Shown here piece by piece: positions 10,150 through 22,589 of a DNA stretch of 64,000 bases. Positions within the stretch are counted from its first letter, which is position 1. The number at the start of each line of letters is the position of its first letter. Origin of the DNA: Spinacia oleracea (taxonomy: Eukaryota > Streptophyta > Magnoliopsida > Caryophyllales > Amaranthaceae); assembly GCF_020520425.1 (NCBI RefSeq), contig NC_079487.1, forward strand, positions 80,853,141 to 80,917,140. The letters run 5' to 3'. Both the position numbers and the translations under genes were made by a program. Under the pieces are notes generated by a model. That model was not told the DNA's origin, made no database searches, and saw only the letters and a program-made list of their open reading frames with translations.

Positions 10150-13086
10150 TGTAACACCCCGACAATTCTCTCTTTTCTAAAACAACATTTTAATATAAAA
10201 CGTAGAGAATTATCAAGGCATTATCGCCCGTGTGAAAACGTAACGGCCTATTCAGAATTTTGCAGCGGAAAACATAAAACTAACTTTAGGTTTATAAATA
10301 ATCGATTACATAGTTAATCCCAAAACCAATCAACGAAAATAAGATCAACTAACAAGTTTAAAGTCCAATTAAACAAACCCAAGTTAACTTAGCAAATCAA
10401 AACTAAATACAAGCTCTCTATTCCCGATCCCAATGATGCAACATCTTCAAACCTGCAGATGGACAATGCTTATTGATCCTTAGAGACTGCTCACCAAAGA
10501 TTGGGTCATCACAGGATCAATAAGGCATAACCATGATCAACATGCACAAGCAAAAGCACGTAATCAGCAAAGCTGAGTACTACATACTAAATCAATAATA
10601 ATCCTAACATGATTCTATTAAACGAACAATCCTAACATGGTACTAAATAAAACATAAGCAAGGATAATCAAGATATATTGACTTGAAGACTATACTTGAC
10701 TGAACTAGACCTTTGTATCATTAACATTATTTTAATTGAAATAGTCAATGGACTGAGTTGTCTACTAGAAACTTCTTCTTCTTCACTAAGGAAGACGAGG
10801 TACGGGCGCGACTCCGTAAACCCCAATGACCTGCGATATCGAGGGACTTTTAAATAAAAATAGAACCGGTGATCAATCCGGCCCCAGAAAAAGCCATAGG
10901 CTACCCATGACCCCAACTCCTGATTGTCCGTCACTTTAGACGTGCACAGTCTAAAGCTATTGCTACTCATTTTCACTTTACATGACTTAACTTTTAATAC
11001 TTGGTTATGACTCATCAAACATAAATATTATATTCAACAAGTAAACACAACTTCTTTTATCTTTGAATTAAACCAGTGATCACAACGTTCAACCAAGAGC
11101 CAATTCCAACTATTTTAATCCTTTCTTTATCCATATTTAAAAACCTTTATTAGGTATAAGGTTCAACTACCAAACAAGGTCCTCGGCCCTTATAAGGTAG
11201 TGAAAATCTAAAGAGGAACAACGATCAATAAAGATCTAAACCAATATTAAATAATATAAAGTTCCACAAAACCAACATGCTTGCATCAATATTCCATGCT
11301 AACATGATTCAATTCTTATAAATAAAGTCCTATGCTCAACGCATTAATTCAACGACATTGAACATGAAATTCCAACATAAACAAGTTCATAAATATATTC
11401 ATCATATTCTCAATACAACACACATCCAAGCACACAGGTATGTACGTACCTTGTGTAAACAAACTGATAGGCCACTTTAACGAATTCAAAAGTCACCCAC
11501 AAAGAATTCTCCGCCTAAAATAATCAAGAAACGTACCCAAATCAATTCCTAATCATTGGCTACCATAACAAAGCATTCTAAATGAATCCTAAACATATTT
11601 AGAACATTCCCCAATATCAAAACTTAAACCTTTGATTTCCTAGCATCATAACTATTGAATTAGTGATTGAACTTCGTTGAAAACTCTTTGCAAACATCGT
11701 ACTTTAAATTTTCAGCAATATAACTAATTTCAAACTACTCCAAAACATAATTAACATTCTTAAAATCATACAAATAATAGCTTTAATAATGTATAATCAT
11801 TCTATTATGATTTTAGAACATTAAAACCTTAAAAATCCATACTTTAATAATTAAATTCCTTATTTCAATTCAACTATGTAATCTGAAAATTAAATTATCA
11901 ATTAAGCATAATGTATAATCTGAAAATCTAACTTAATCATAAAAACTTATAATTTATATTCACGAAACATGAATTAAATTAATAAAACTTCATTAAAACC
12001 CTAACTTAAACATAGTTAATAAGTCTGAAAATAATTAAATTAATTTCAACAACATATAATCTGAAATTTCATAACTTAATCATAAAAATCATAAATTTAA
12101 TTCAAGAAACATAAATTCAAATTAATTAAATTAATTAAAACATTTAAATAACTTAGGATTCAAGAAATAACCAAAAGGAGAAAGAGAGAGGGACTGTCGG
12201 CGGCTGGTGCAGGCACGACGACGACGGAGGCGCGGCTGGTGGCGACGTGACTGGGCGGCGTGACTGGTGTTGGTGGTTGCGGGTGGTTGCAAGCAACGAA
12301 AGAGGAAGGAGAGAATTGGTGTGTTCAGTGCAGCAGCGGCGCTGCAGGTGGCGGCGCAGCGTGGAGGGAACGACGAAGGTGGTTGTGCGACTGGTGGTGG
12401 GTACGGTGGCGGGCTGCGGTGGTTGCTATGGTTGCTGCGAGAAACCGAAACAAGTAAGGCAAGAAAACGAAGGGGAAGGAGAACGAACGAGTGAGAGAAT
12501 GAGATGTTACCGTGCGGCGACGGAGAGGGACTACGGCGGAGGAACAGGCGGCGGTCAGGCAGGGTGGTGGCGGCTGGGCAACAAGCAAGCAATGGAGGTT
12601 GAGGGTTGAGTTTTCCTTTTTACGTGAAAGAGAGGAAGGAAGGGGTTTTGGGTGAGGTTGGTTTCACGTGAATTAGAAAAGAGGGGTATGGGTTTTTTTT
12701 TGTTTTTTTTTTTATTTTGGGCTTTTCCCATGTGGGCTAGGATTAAGATTTGGATTTTAGTGTTTGAGTCAAAACCGAATAGAATTGTTTTTTTCGAATT
12801 CAACGAGTTTTCCTAATTCAAATTATTTTCAACATAAAATTCTAAAATAATTCTTGATTGCGCAAACCGTTAAAATATTTGGAATATATTTAAAAGAATT
12901 TAAATATACATTAAATATATAAATATAATAAAGTTCAAAAATCGTTAAATATTTAGAACATACTTAAAATAAAATGAATATACGTTAATTATATATTCAT
13001 TACTTAAAATTCATAAATTCTATTTAAATATAAATAATATACGTTAAAATATATTAATAAAAATTATAAATTTACGGGGGATTACA
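10150..13086 (-). repeat. Gypsy LTR 1 (3' LTR of body 1)
   Basis: It begins TGTAACACCCC and ends ACGGGGGATTACA, a TG...CA pair, 2937 bp. It contains a GC-rich block (about 12180-12600) made of GGCGGC, GGTTGC and ACGACG motifs. Open frames in the block (153 aa) and at 10668-11018 (116 aa, minus) recur in LTR 2 because the LTR itself recurs; they have no recognisable domain and I do not call them genes. Confidence 0.9.
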
Positions 13087-13100
13087 ATCTACCCCTCTTA
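13087..13100 (-). other. Polypurine tract of body 1
   Basis: The minus strand reads TAAGAGGGGTAGAT directly before the LTR start TGTAATCCCCC. The same tract is at 19692-19705 for body 2. Between here and gag (13101-13530) I see no coding sequence, so pol is deleted rather than mutated. Confidence 0.75.
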
Positions 13101-13530
13101 AAAGAAGTTTCGTCCCGAAACTTGACACGAAATTTCCAACATTTTCCCCAAAAGCTTTTAACTTATTCTTACTAGAGAAGTATTTGTGCCACCTAGGTGC
13201 ACTATTTTGCCAACTCAAAGCTGTTTGTGTTACTCATGAACACCTTTTCTTTTGCGGAGAATCTATTTGCTTTGCATCAACTTCTAAAGGTTGCTAAAAA
13301 ATAAGCATAAAATTCATAAAAATACCATAAAATAAGTAAAAAGCGCGAATTTCTATCGCATTCTACCCCCCTTAAAGAAAACGAGTTACGCCCTCGTAAC
13401 TCACCTTAGGGAATAGCTAACCAAAATTCTCTTTCGACGAATTCTATTCTCAAAATTCCTATTTCACTAAAACTACTAACTTTAAACTTTTCACAACAGA
13501 TGACGAAACAAAAGAACAAGTCACCACGAA

Positions 13531-14665
13531 TTAAATAATGCTTAACTTGCGCGGAGTTAATAGAAAAGTACCAGAATCTATATCGGCAGATCGTTCATCC
13601 TCATTCCGATTCATCATGTACAACTTTCCTGGAGCCTTATTCGGGTTGTTGTTATCATTTGCAGGCTTATTATAGTTCCCTTGATTGTTTTGTGCCCCTC
13701 CAGGCTTTGAATTTTGACCTCCAGACTGGTTAAACTTCACTTGGTTTTCACCTCCATTACTATTTTGTTCCTTTCTGTGCTTAGTGAAACACTCGTATTC
13801 CCTATGCCCACTTTTCTGACAATAGTTGCAGGTCACTAATTCTCCTTTGCAGTTCTTACCAGGGTGATTGTTACTGCACATCTTGCAATGATGCACTCTC
13901 TCAGATGGGTTCGAGTTGTTGTGGTGCCCCTGATTGTTTCCTCCTTGGAAATTTCCATTCCCATTTCTGTTTCTATTCCTTTTAAAGTTTTCTTGGTTAC
14001 CCCCAGCATTAAAATCTTTCCTCTTTTCCCCAATTACCACAGTTTTCTTGTCCCTTCTAGACTGCAGACCATAAATATGAGCAGCTCTCCCATATACTAT
14101 GTCTAAGGATGTAAAAGTTTCTCCACCTAATCCCAATTGAATTTCATCAGTCAGCCCTTGCTCAAACCTTTGAGCCTTTAGCTCCTCAGTAGCTACCACT
14201 TTAGGTGCAAACCTCGATAAAGCTATAAACTTGCTATAGTATTCAGCAATAGTCATATTCCCCATCCTAAGGTTGATGAACTCCTGCGCTTTCTGCTTTC
14301 TCATAAAAGGAGGATAAAATTTCCCCCCTCAAGGCAACAATAAACGAATCCCAATTGAATCCCTCAGCAGCACTTAGTCTAGTTCCATTTTCCTTCCACC
14401 AAAGGTCGGCCTCATCTTTCAGGTAAAGGACAGCTTGACTTACTCTCATATTCCCAGGGCAACCCACAGCCTCAAATAGTTTCTCAAATTCCCTAATCCA
14501 GTTTTCCAGGAAGGTTGGATCTGCTTGCCCCTTGAAATACGGTGGCTTAACCTTAGAAAGTCTTTCAAACATTTCCTCTGCAGAATCAGGGCGTTCAGTT
14601 CTCTCCTGGGTTAGCTTTTCCGCCAAGAGGCGAATCGCAGCAGCTAGATCATTGTTGTTGACCAT
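13531..14665 (-). pseudogene. Gypsy gag, body 1, frameshifted
   Basis: The same gag as at 20136-21269, split in two frames (14665-14267 and 14304-13531). The cause is visible: a run of six C on the plus strand (14330s) where body 2 has five. The N-terminal part has the Retrotrans_gag features (FLENWIREFEKLF, LKDEADLWW) and the C-terminal part has two zinc knuckles. The break falls in the middle of the capsid-like domain, so this copy would give no full Gag. It sits downstream of the 214-aa ORF and upstream of the PPT. Confidence 0.85.
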
Positions 14666-15340
14666 TCTAGAACGCGACCTGCAATTAGTATATTCTACTT
14701 TAGGTTTGAAACATCACTTATACGTTATCCCATACAATTTAATACTTGAATTGACCATAAAGATCGCCTCAACCAACAATGTTCACATTAATACACATCA
14801 TTTACGAGGGCACGACAATCGTTTACGAAGGTGCAACGATCGTCTACAAGATGCAATAATCATTGAAAAATAATTATCCTCAATAATTCACGAAAGACAT
14901 TTACACACTGCACATAAGGCATAACATTTTGAATCATATTGGTCATGAGGGTCTAGATTGGCCCTCACTTCCTTTATGTACTCAAATCATTTAATATTTT
15001 TGTGGCAATTGAATTGATCCACAATTCACACTGAGTATGCAACCAATAGGAAGATTAATCCACGACGTACTACCTAGAGGTTGGGGTATTATGGAATCCT
15101 CAAAATAGAATAAAGAACAATTCCTTGAAAACTTTAACTTTTATTGCTAACTCCATAGAGGTTTATTACATCCTTGAAAATAATAAAGAATATTTCAAAC
15201 TTCAATAAACTTAAACCTTAAACAGTTGTAGCTTTGCTACTTATTCTTTAAAACATAAAAGAGCTAACTAACTATTTATGACTTCAAAATCTTTGTGGCC
15301 TCTTGCCTATCCATTGCTCCTGAAACTTGCGAAGTGAAAT

Positions 15341-15985
15341 TTAGATCTCAAGATCATCGAACTCTTCTTCAGGGTCTTCATCGGGGTCTTCCTCAGGGTT
15401 TGCATCTTCACCCATGTCTTCATCTTGATTAGGCTCACTTGCCATCTCCTGTTCACTTTCGAGCTCTGCATCCGAATCACTAGATATCTCAATGGTTGGC
15501 TCATGAGCCGCTGGGTTAGGATTCTCTACCTCAACACCTACATTCTCATTCTCCACAGCTACATCATTTTCCTCTAGGTCATTATTTACACTAATTCCCA
15601 TAGGTTCTTCTGTAACTGAATCCCCAACATGACTCCCTACGATTTTACCGTCTCTAAACCCACTTTCTGCCGCTTCAATAATGGTGGTCAGAATTTCTGA
15701 ATCATATTTCCATCTACCATCCCAAGTTCCATACTTAGCCAAGTTTGGAGTTCCATTATCAGAATGCATGTCTTTAAACTTTTCCTTGAGTTCTAGGTAT
15801 GGAAATTTGTCAGGTAAGCAATTAATGATAGTGGCTGCTATGATATCCTTTCTCATTAAGATAGGTTGCCCTTGAACTTTAGCATAATATTCACATCCAA
15901 ACACAATTTTCTTCACGTAAATATCAGGGGTTTCTATATCAAGTTTCTCGAAGGATCCTATGTTGGTATACTTGGAAAGAAACAT
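15341..15985 (-). CDS. Extra 214-aa ORF upstream of gag, body 1
   Basis: The open frame starts MFLSKYTNIGSFEKLDIE and lies in the sense direction between the PBS (16737-16750) and gag. Residues 1-115 look globular with mixed charge and several aromatics (for example YGTWDGRWKYDSE). Residues 130-214 are very acidic and low in complexity, with EISSDSDAELESEQE and repeated DEDPEEE-like stretches. I recognise no known domain. The frame is intact in both bodies, with three amino-acid differences by eye (V/G, A/T, D/N). An ORF before gag is known in Ogre/Tat Gypsy elements, but the tRNA-Met-type PBS here does not fit that group. Function unknown. Confidence 0.6.
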   Translation of the reverse strand: MFLSKYTNIGSFEKLDIETPDIYVKKIVFGCEYYAKVQGQPILMRKDIIAATIINCLPDKFPYLELKEKFKDMHSDNGTPNLAKYGTWDGRWKYDSEILTTIIEAAESGFRDGKIVGSHVGDSVTEEPMGISVNNDLEENDVAVENENVGVEVENPNPAAHEPTIEISSDSDAELESEQEMASEPNQDEDMGEDANPEEDPDEDPEEEFDDLEI

Positions 15986-16736
15986 TTTATTCCTAAAATA
16001 AACAATTCAAGGTCTCACTAACGATTTTCCAGCCAAAACATAAACAAGGTTCAATAATCAATAAGTTTGGTGGAATCAAACAATTCTTTATGCACATGTA
16101 AATGTAACACTTAAACAATTAGCACATGCACATACATAACAATCAATATCTTATCATTGACTAGCTACTAATGCACATATAATTCTATCTTATATGCCCT
16201 TCTTATATTACCCATCTCTCATAAACTAAAGCAATAGAATAATTTAAATAGCAAAGTAAAAGGACGATAATATAAGAAAATTATAACATAGAATAATAAC
16301 ATAAATAAAAATATAAAATAAATAAAATGAAATAAGTTAAGAAAATGCGTAGCGAATAAATTCGAGAATAAAGTTATTAATTCGAAAATATTTATATTTC
16401 CTAATTAACGAATTCTAACTCTTGAAACAACTTTAAAAAAAATTGAACTCTTTTTTAAAAAAATGTATTCATATTATTTTTATTTATTTGTTTGAATAAT
16501 AAATAATAAGAAAAATAAAAATGTCGAAAGTATCACTTTAACTTGGAAAAATAATTTGATTTCGAACGTAAATAAGGAATATCGTATACTTTCAAACAAG
16601 GTAAAAGGAAATCGGCCCCCCCAAAAAAAAGTACCAATTTTTGAACACTATAATACGTAGAATCTCGATTTTTAAGAAATTTATTTTAAATAACTAGATA
16701 GTTAGGCGCCTAAAAATTTATTAAAGTAAAACCTTA

Positions 16737-16750
16737 GCTTCTAGATACCA
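16737..16750 (-). other. Primer-binding site of body 1
   Basis: The minus strand reads TGGTATCTAGAAGC three bases after the LTR end (…TGTTACA). The first seven bases match the tRNA-Met PBS core TGGTATC; the rest differs from the usual AGAGC. Confidence 0.7.
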
Positions 16751-16753
16751 CTT

Positions 16754-19691
16754 TGTAACACCCCGACAATTCTCTCTTTTCTAAAACAACATTTTAATAT
16801 AAAACGTAGAGAATTATCAAGGCATTATCGCCCGTGTGAAAACGTAACGGCTTATTCAGAATTTTGCAGCGGAAAACATAAAACTAACTTTAGGTTTATA
16901 AATAATCGATTACATAGTTAATCCCAAAACCAATCAACGAAAATAAGATCAACTAACAAGTTTAAAGTCCAATTAAACAAACCCAAGTTAACTTAGCAAA
17001 TCAAAACTAAATACAAGCTCTCTATTCCCGATCCCAATGATGCAACATCTTCAAACCTGCAGATGGACAATGCTTATTGATCCTTAGAGACTGCTCACCA
17101 AAGATTGGGTCATCACAGGATCAATAAGGCATAACCATGATCAACATGCACAAGCAAAAGCACGTAATCAGCAAAGCTGAGTACTACATACTAAATCAAT
17201 AATAATCCTAACATGATTCTATTAAACGAACAATCCTAACATGGTACTAAATAAAACATAAGCAAGGATAATCAAGATATATTGACTTGAAGACTATACT
17301 TGACTGAACTAGACCTTTGTATCATTAACATTATTTTAATTGAAATAGTCAATGGACTGAGTTGTCTACTAGAAACTTCTTCTTCTTCACTAAGGAAGAC
17401 GAGGTACGGGCGCGACTCCGTAAACCCCAATGACCTGCGATATCGAGGGACTTTTAAATAAAAATAGAACCGGTGATCAATCCGGCCCCAGAAAAAGCCA
17501 TAGGCTACCCATGACCCCAACTCCTGATTGTCCGTCACTTTAGACGTGCACAGTCTAAAGCTATTGCTACTCATTTTCACTTTACATGACTTAACTTTTA
17601 ATACTTGGTTATGACTCATCAAACATAAATATTATATTCAACAAGTAAACACAACTTCTTTTATCTTTGAATTAAACCAGTGATCACAACGTTCAACCAA
17701 GAGCCAATTCCAACTATTTTAATCCTTTCTTTATCCATATTTAAAAACCTTTATTAGGTATAAGGTTCAACTACCAAACAAGGTCCTCGGCCCTTATAAG
17801 GTAGTGAAAATCTAAAGAGGAACAACGATCAATAAAGATCTAAACCAATATTAAATAATATAAAGTTCCACAAAACCAACATGCTTGCATCAATATTCCA
17901 TGCTAACATGATTCAATTCTTATAAATAAAGTCCTATGCTCAACGCATTAATTCAACGACATTGAACATGAAATTCCAACATAAACAAGTTCATAAATAT
18001 ATTCATCATATTCTCAATACAACACACATCCAAGCACACAGGTATGTACGTACCTTGTGTAAACAAACTGATAGGCCACTTTAACGAATTCAAAAGTCAC
18101 CCACAAAGAATTCTCCGCCTAAAATAATCAAGAAACGTACCCAAATCAATTCCTAATCATTGGCTACCATAACAAAGCATTCTAAATGAATCCTAAACAT
18201 ATTTAGAACATTCCCCAATATCAAAACTTAAACCTTTGATTTCCTAGCATCATAACTATTGAATTAGTGATTGAACTTCGTTGAAAACTCTTTGCAAACA
18301 TCGTACTTTAAATTTTCAGCAATATAACTAATTTCAAACTACTCCAAAACATAATTAACATTCTTAAAATCATACAAATAATAGCTTTAATAATGTATAA
18401 TCATTCTATTATGATTTTAGAACATTAAAACCTTAAAAATCCATACTTTAATAATTAAATTCCTTATTTCAATTCAACTATGTAATCTGAAAATTAAATT
18501 ATCAATTAAGCATAATGTATAATCTGAAAATCTAACTTAATCATAAAAACTTATAATTTATATTCACGAAACATGAATTAAATTAATAAAACTTCATTAA
18601 AACCCTAACTTAAACATAGTTAATAAGTCTGAAAATAATTCAATTAATTTCAACAACATATAATCTGAAATTTCATAACTTAATCATAAAAATCATAAAT
18701 TTAATTCAAGAAACATAAATTCAAATTAATTAAATTAATTAAAACATTTAAATAACTTAGGATTCAAGAAATAACCAAAAGGAGAAAGAGAGAGGGACTG
18801 TCGGCGGCTGTTGCAGGCACGACGATGACGGAGGCGCGGCTGGTGGCGACGTGACTGGGCGGCGCGACTGGTGTTGGTGGTTGCGGGTGGTTGCAAGCAA
18901 CGAAAGAGGAAGGAGAGAATTGGTGTGTGCAGTGCAGCAGCGGCGCTGCAGGTGGCGGCGCAGCGTGGAGGGAACGACGAAGGTGGTTGTGCGACTGGTG
19001 GTGGGTATGGTGGCGGGCTGCGGTGGTTGCTATGGTTGCTGCGAGAAACCGAAACAAGTAAGGCAAGAAAACGAAGGGGAAGGAGAACGAACAAGTGAGA
19101 GAATGAGATGTTAACGTGCGGCGACGGAGAGGGACTACGGCGGAGGAACAGGCGGCGGTCAGGCAGGGTGGTGGCGGCTGGGCAACAAGCAAGCAATGGA
19201 GGTTGAGGGTTGAGTTTTCCTTTTTACGTGAAAGAGAGGAAGGAAGGGGTTTTGGGTGAGGTTGGTTTCACGTGAATTAGAAAAGAGGGGTATGGGTTTT
19301 TTTTTGTTTTTTTTTTATTTTGGGCTTTTCCCATGTGGGCTAGGATTAAGATTTGGATTTTAGTGTTTGAGTCAAAACCGAATAGAATTGTTTTTTTCGA
19401 ATTCAACGAGTTTTCCTAATTCAAATTCTTTTCAACATAAAATTCTAAAATAATTCTTGATTGCGCAAACCGTTAAAATATTTTTTTATTATATTTAAAA
19501 GAATTTAAATATACATTAAATATATAAATATAATAAAGTTCAAAAATCGTTAAATATTTAGAACATACTTAAAATAAAATGAATATACGTTAATTATATA
19601 TTCATTACTTAAAATTCATAAATTCTATTTAAATATAAATAATATACGTTAAAATATATTAATAAAAATTATAAATTTACGGGGGATTACA
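16754..19691 (-). repeat. Gypsy LTR 2, shared by both bodies
   Basis: 2938 bp with the same TG...CA ends as LTR 1. By eye it differs from LTR 1 at roughly a dozen or so positions, including a TTTTTTATT change near 19480 and several changes in the GC-rich block. It serves as 5' LTR of body 1 and 3' LTR of body 2. Confidence 0.9.
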
Positions 19692-20135
19692 ATCTACCCC
19701 TCTTAAAAGAAGTTTCGTCCCGAAACTTGACACGAAATTTCCAACATTTTCCCCAAAAGCTTTTAACTTATTCTTACTAGAGAAGTATTTGTGCCACCTA
19801 GGTGCACTATTTTGCCAACTCAAAGCTGTTTGTGTTACTCATGAACACCTTTTCTTTTGCGGAGAATCTATTTGCTTTGCATCAACTTGTAAAGGTTGCT
19901 AAAAAATAAGCATAAAATTCATAAAAATACCATAAAATAAGTAAAAAGCGCGAATTTCTATCGCATTCTACCCCCCTTAAAGAAAACGAGTTACGCCCTC
20001 GTAACTCACCTTAGGGAATAGCTAACCAAAATTCTCTTTCGACGAATTCTATTCTCAAAATTCCTATTTCACTAAAACTACTAACTTTAGACTTTTCACA
20101 ACAGATGACGAAACAAAAGAACAAGTCACCACGAA

Positions 20136-21269
20136 TTAAATAATGCTTAACTTGCGCAGAGTTAATAGAAAAGTACCAGAATCTATATCGGCAGATCGTT
20201 CATCCTCATTCCGATTCATCATGTACAACTTTCCTGGAGCCTTATTCGGGTTGTTGTTATCATTTACAGGCTTATTATAGTTCCCTTGATTGTTTTGTGC
20301 CCCTCCAGGCTTTGAATTTTGACCTCCAGACTGGTTAAACTTCACTTGGTTTTCACCTCCATTACTATTTTGTTCCTTTCTGTGCTTAGTGAAACACTCG
20401 TATTCCCTATGCCCCCTTTTCTGACAATAGTTGCAGGTCACTAATTCTCCTTTGCAGTTCTTACCAGGGTGATTGTTACTGCACATCTTGCAATGATGCA
20501 CTCTCTCAGATGGGTTCGAGTTGTTGTGGTGCCCCTGATTGTTTCCTCCTTGGAAATTTCCATTCCCATTTCTGTTTCTATTCCTTTTAAAGTTTTCTTG
20601 GTTACCCCCAGCATTAAAATCTTTCCTCTTTTCCCCAATTACCACAGTTTTCTTGTCCCTTCTAGACTGCAGACCATAAATATGAGCAGCTCTCCCATAT
20701 ACTATGTCTAAGGATGTAAAAGTTTCTCCACCTAATCCCAATTGAATTTCATCAGTCAGCCCTTGCTCAAACCTTTGAGCCTTTAGCTCCTCAGTAGCTA
20801 CCACTTCAGGTGCAAACCTCGATAAAGCTATAAACTTGCTATAGTATTCAGCAATAGTCATATTCCCCATCCTAAGGTTGATGAACTCCTGCGCTTTCTG
20901 CTTTCTCATAAAAGGAGGATAAAATTTCCCCCTCAAGGCAACAATAAACGAATCCCAATTGAATCCCTCAGCAGCACTTAGTCTAGTTCCATTTTCCTTC
21001 CACCAAAGGTCGGCCTCATCTTTCAGGTAAAGGACAGCTTGACTTACTCTCATATTCCCAGGGCAACCCACAGCCTCAAATAGTTTCTCAAATTCCCTAA
21101 TCCAGTTTTCCAGGAAGGTTGGATCTGCTTGACCCTTGAAATACGGTGGCTTAACCTTAGAAAGTCTTTCAAACATTTCCCCTGCAAAATCAGGGCGTTC
21201 AGTTCTCTCCTGGGTTAGCTTTTCCGCCAAGAGGCGAATCGCAGCAGCTAGATCATTGTTGTTGACCAT
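20136..21269 (-). CDS. gag: Gypsy Gag, intact, body 2
   Basis: 377-aa open frame starting MVNNNDLAAAIRLLAEK. Residues about 40-190 form a Retrotrans_gag region (PPYFKGQADPTFLENWIREF, YLKDEADLWWKENG, YYSKFIALSRFAP, RFEQGLTDEIQ). A basic, Asn/Gly-rich stretch follows, then two zinc knuckles, CKMCSNNHPGKNC and CNYCQKRGHREYEC (the second a perfect CX2CX4HX4C). The frame ends just after SADIDSGTFLL, which looks like the first residues leading into the protease of an autonomous relative. The product would form virus-like particles and package the element RNA. Pol functions are missing. This is the intact counterpart of the broken gag at 13531-14665. Confidence 0.85.
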   Translation of the reverse strand: MVNNNDLAAAIRLLAEKLTQERTERPDFAGEMFERLSKVKPPYFKGQADPTFLENWIREFEKLFEAVGCPGNMRVSQAVLYLKDEADLWWKENGTRLSAAEGFNWDSFIVALRGKFYPPFMRKQKAQEFINLRMGNMTIAEYYSKFIALSRFAPEVVATEELKAQRFEQGLTDEIQLGLGGETFTSLDIVYGRAAHIYGLQSRRDKKTVVIGEKRKDFNAGGNQENFKRNRNRNGNGNFQGGNNQGHHNNSNPSERVHHCKMCSNNHPGKNCKGELVTCNYCQKRGHREYECFTKHRKEQNSNGGENQVKFNQSGGQNSKPGGAQNNQGNYNKPVNDNNNPNKAPGKLYMMNRNEDERSADIDSGTFLLTLRKLSII

Positions 21270-21944
21270 TCTAGAACGCGACCTGCAATTAGTATATTCT
21301 ACTTTAGGTTTGAAACATCACTTATACGTTATCCCATACAATTTAATACTTGAATTGACCATAAAGATCGCCTCAACCAACAATGTTCACATTAATACAC
21401 ATCATTTACGAAGGCACGACAATCGTTTACGAAGGTGCAACGATCGTCTACAAGATGCAATAATCATTGAAAAATAATTATCCTCAATAATTCACGAAAG
21501 ACATTTACACACTGCACATAAGGCATAACATTTTGAATCATATTGGTCATGAGGGTCTAGATTGGCCCTCACTTCCTTTATGTACTCAAATCATTTAATA
21601 TTTTTGTGGCAATTGAATTGATCCACAATTCACACTGAGTATGCAACCAATAGGAAGATTAATCCACGACGTACTACCTAGAGGTTGGGGTATTATGGAA
21701 TCCTCAAAATAGAATAAAGAACAATTCCTTGAAAACTTTAACTTTTATTGCTAACTCCATAGAGGTTTATTACATCCTTGAAAATAATAAAGAATATTTC
21801 AAACTTCAATAAACTTAAACCTTAAACAGTTGTAGCTTTGCTACTTATTCTTTAAAACATAAAAGAGCTAACTAACTATTTATGACTTCAAAATCTTTGT
21901 GGCCTCTTGCCTATCCATTGCTCCTGAAACTTGCGAAGTGAAAT

Positions 21945-22589
21945 TTAGATCTCAAGATCATCGAACTCTTCTTCAGGGTCTTCATCGGGGTCTTCCTCAG
22001 GGTTTGCATCTTCACCCATGTCTTCATCTTGATTAGGCTCACTTGCCATCTCCTGTTCACTTTCGAGCTCTGCATCCGAATCACTAGAGATCTCAATGGT
22101 TGGCTCATGAGCCGCTGGGTTAGGATTCTCTACCTCAACACCTACATTCTCATTCTCCACAGCTACATCATTTTCCTCTAGGTCATTATTTACACTAATT
22201 CCCATAGGTTCTTCTGTAACTGAATCCCCAACATGACTCCCTACGATTTTACCGTCTCTAAACCCACTTTCTGCCGCTTCAATAATGGTGGTCAGAATTT
22301 CTGAATCATATTTCCATCTACCATCCCAAGTTCCATACTTAGCCAAGTTTGGAGTTCCATTATCAGAATGCATGTCTTTAAACTTTTCCTTGAGTTCTAG
22401 GTATGGAAATTTGTTAGGTAAGCAATTAATGATAGTGGTTGCTATGATATCCTTTCTCATTAAGATAGGTTGCCCTTGAACTTTAGCATAATATTCACAT
22501 CCAAACCCAATTTTCTTCACGTAAATATCAGGGGTTTCTATATCAAGTTTCTCGAAGGATCCTATGTTGGTATACTTGGAAAGAAACAT
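21945..22589 (-). CDS. Extra 214-aa ORF upstream of gag, body 2
   Basis: Second copy of the ORF at 15341-15985, in the same place between PBS and gag, with the same length and the same acidic C-terminal half. It has GCEYYAKVQGQPILMRKD in the N-terminal half and EEDPDEDPEEEFDDLEI at the end. I find no transmembrane segment, zinc finger or nuclease motif. The position suggests it is the first ORF on the genomic transcript. Possible explanations are an element-specific accessory protein or a captured host fragment. No function can be given from sequence alone. Confidence 0.6.
   Translation of the reverse strand: MFLSKYTNIGSFEKLDIETPDIYVKKIGFGCEYYAKVQGQPILMRKDIIATTIINCLPNKFPYLELKEKFKDMHSDNGTPNLAKYGTWDGRWKYDSEILTTIIEAAESGFRDGKIVGSHVGDSVTEEPMGISVNNDLEENDVAVENENVGVEVENPNPAAHEPTIEISSDSDAELESEQEMASEPNQDEDMGEDANPEEDPDEDPEEEFDDLEI

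Noticed and set aside
10668-11018. 116-aa minus-strand ORF present in all Gypsy LTR copies
   Set aside because: Conserved only because the LTR copies are nearly identical. No domain and no start context that sets it apart.
12131-12592. 153-aa minus-strand ORF in the Gypsy LTR, repeated at 18735-19196
   Set aside because: It lies in a low-complexity GC-rich block that is open in several frames on both strands. The repetition is due to the LTR. No domain is visible.
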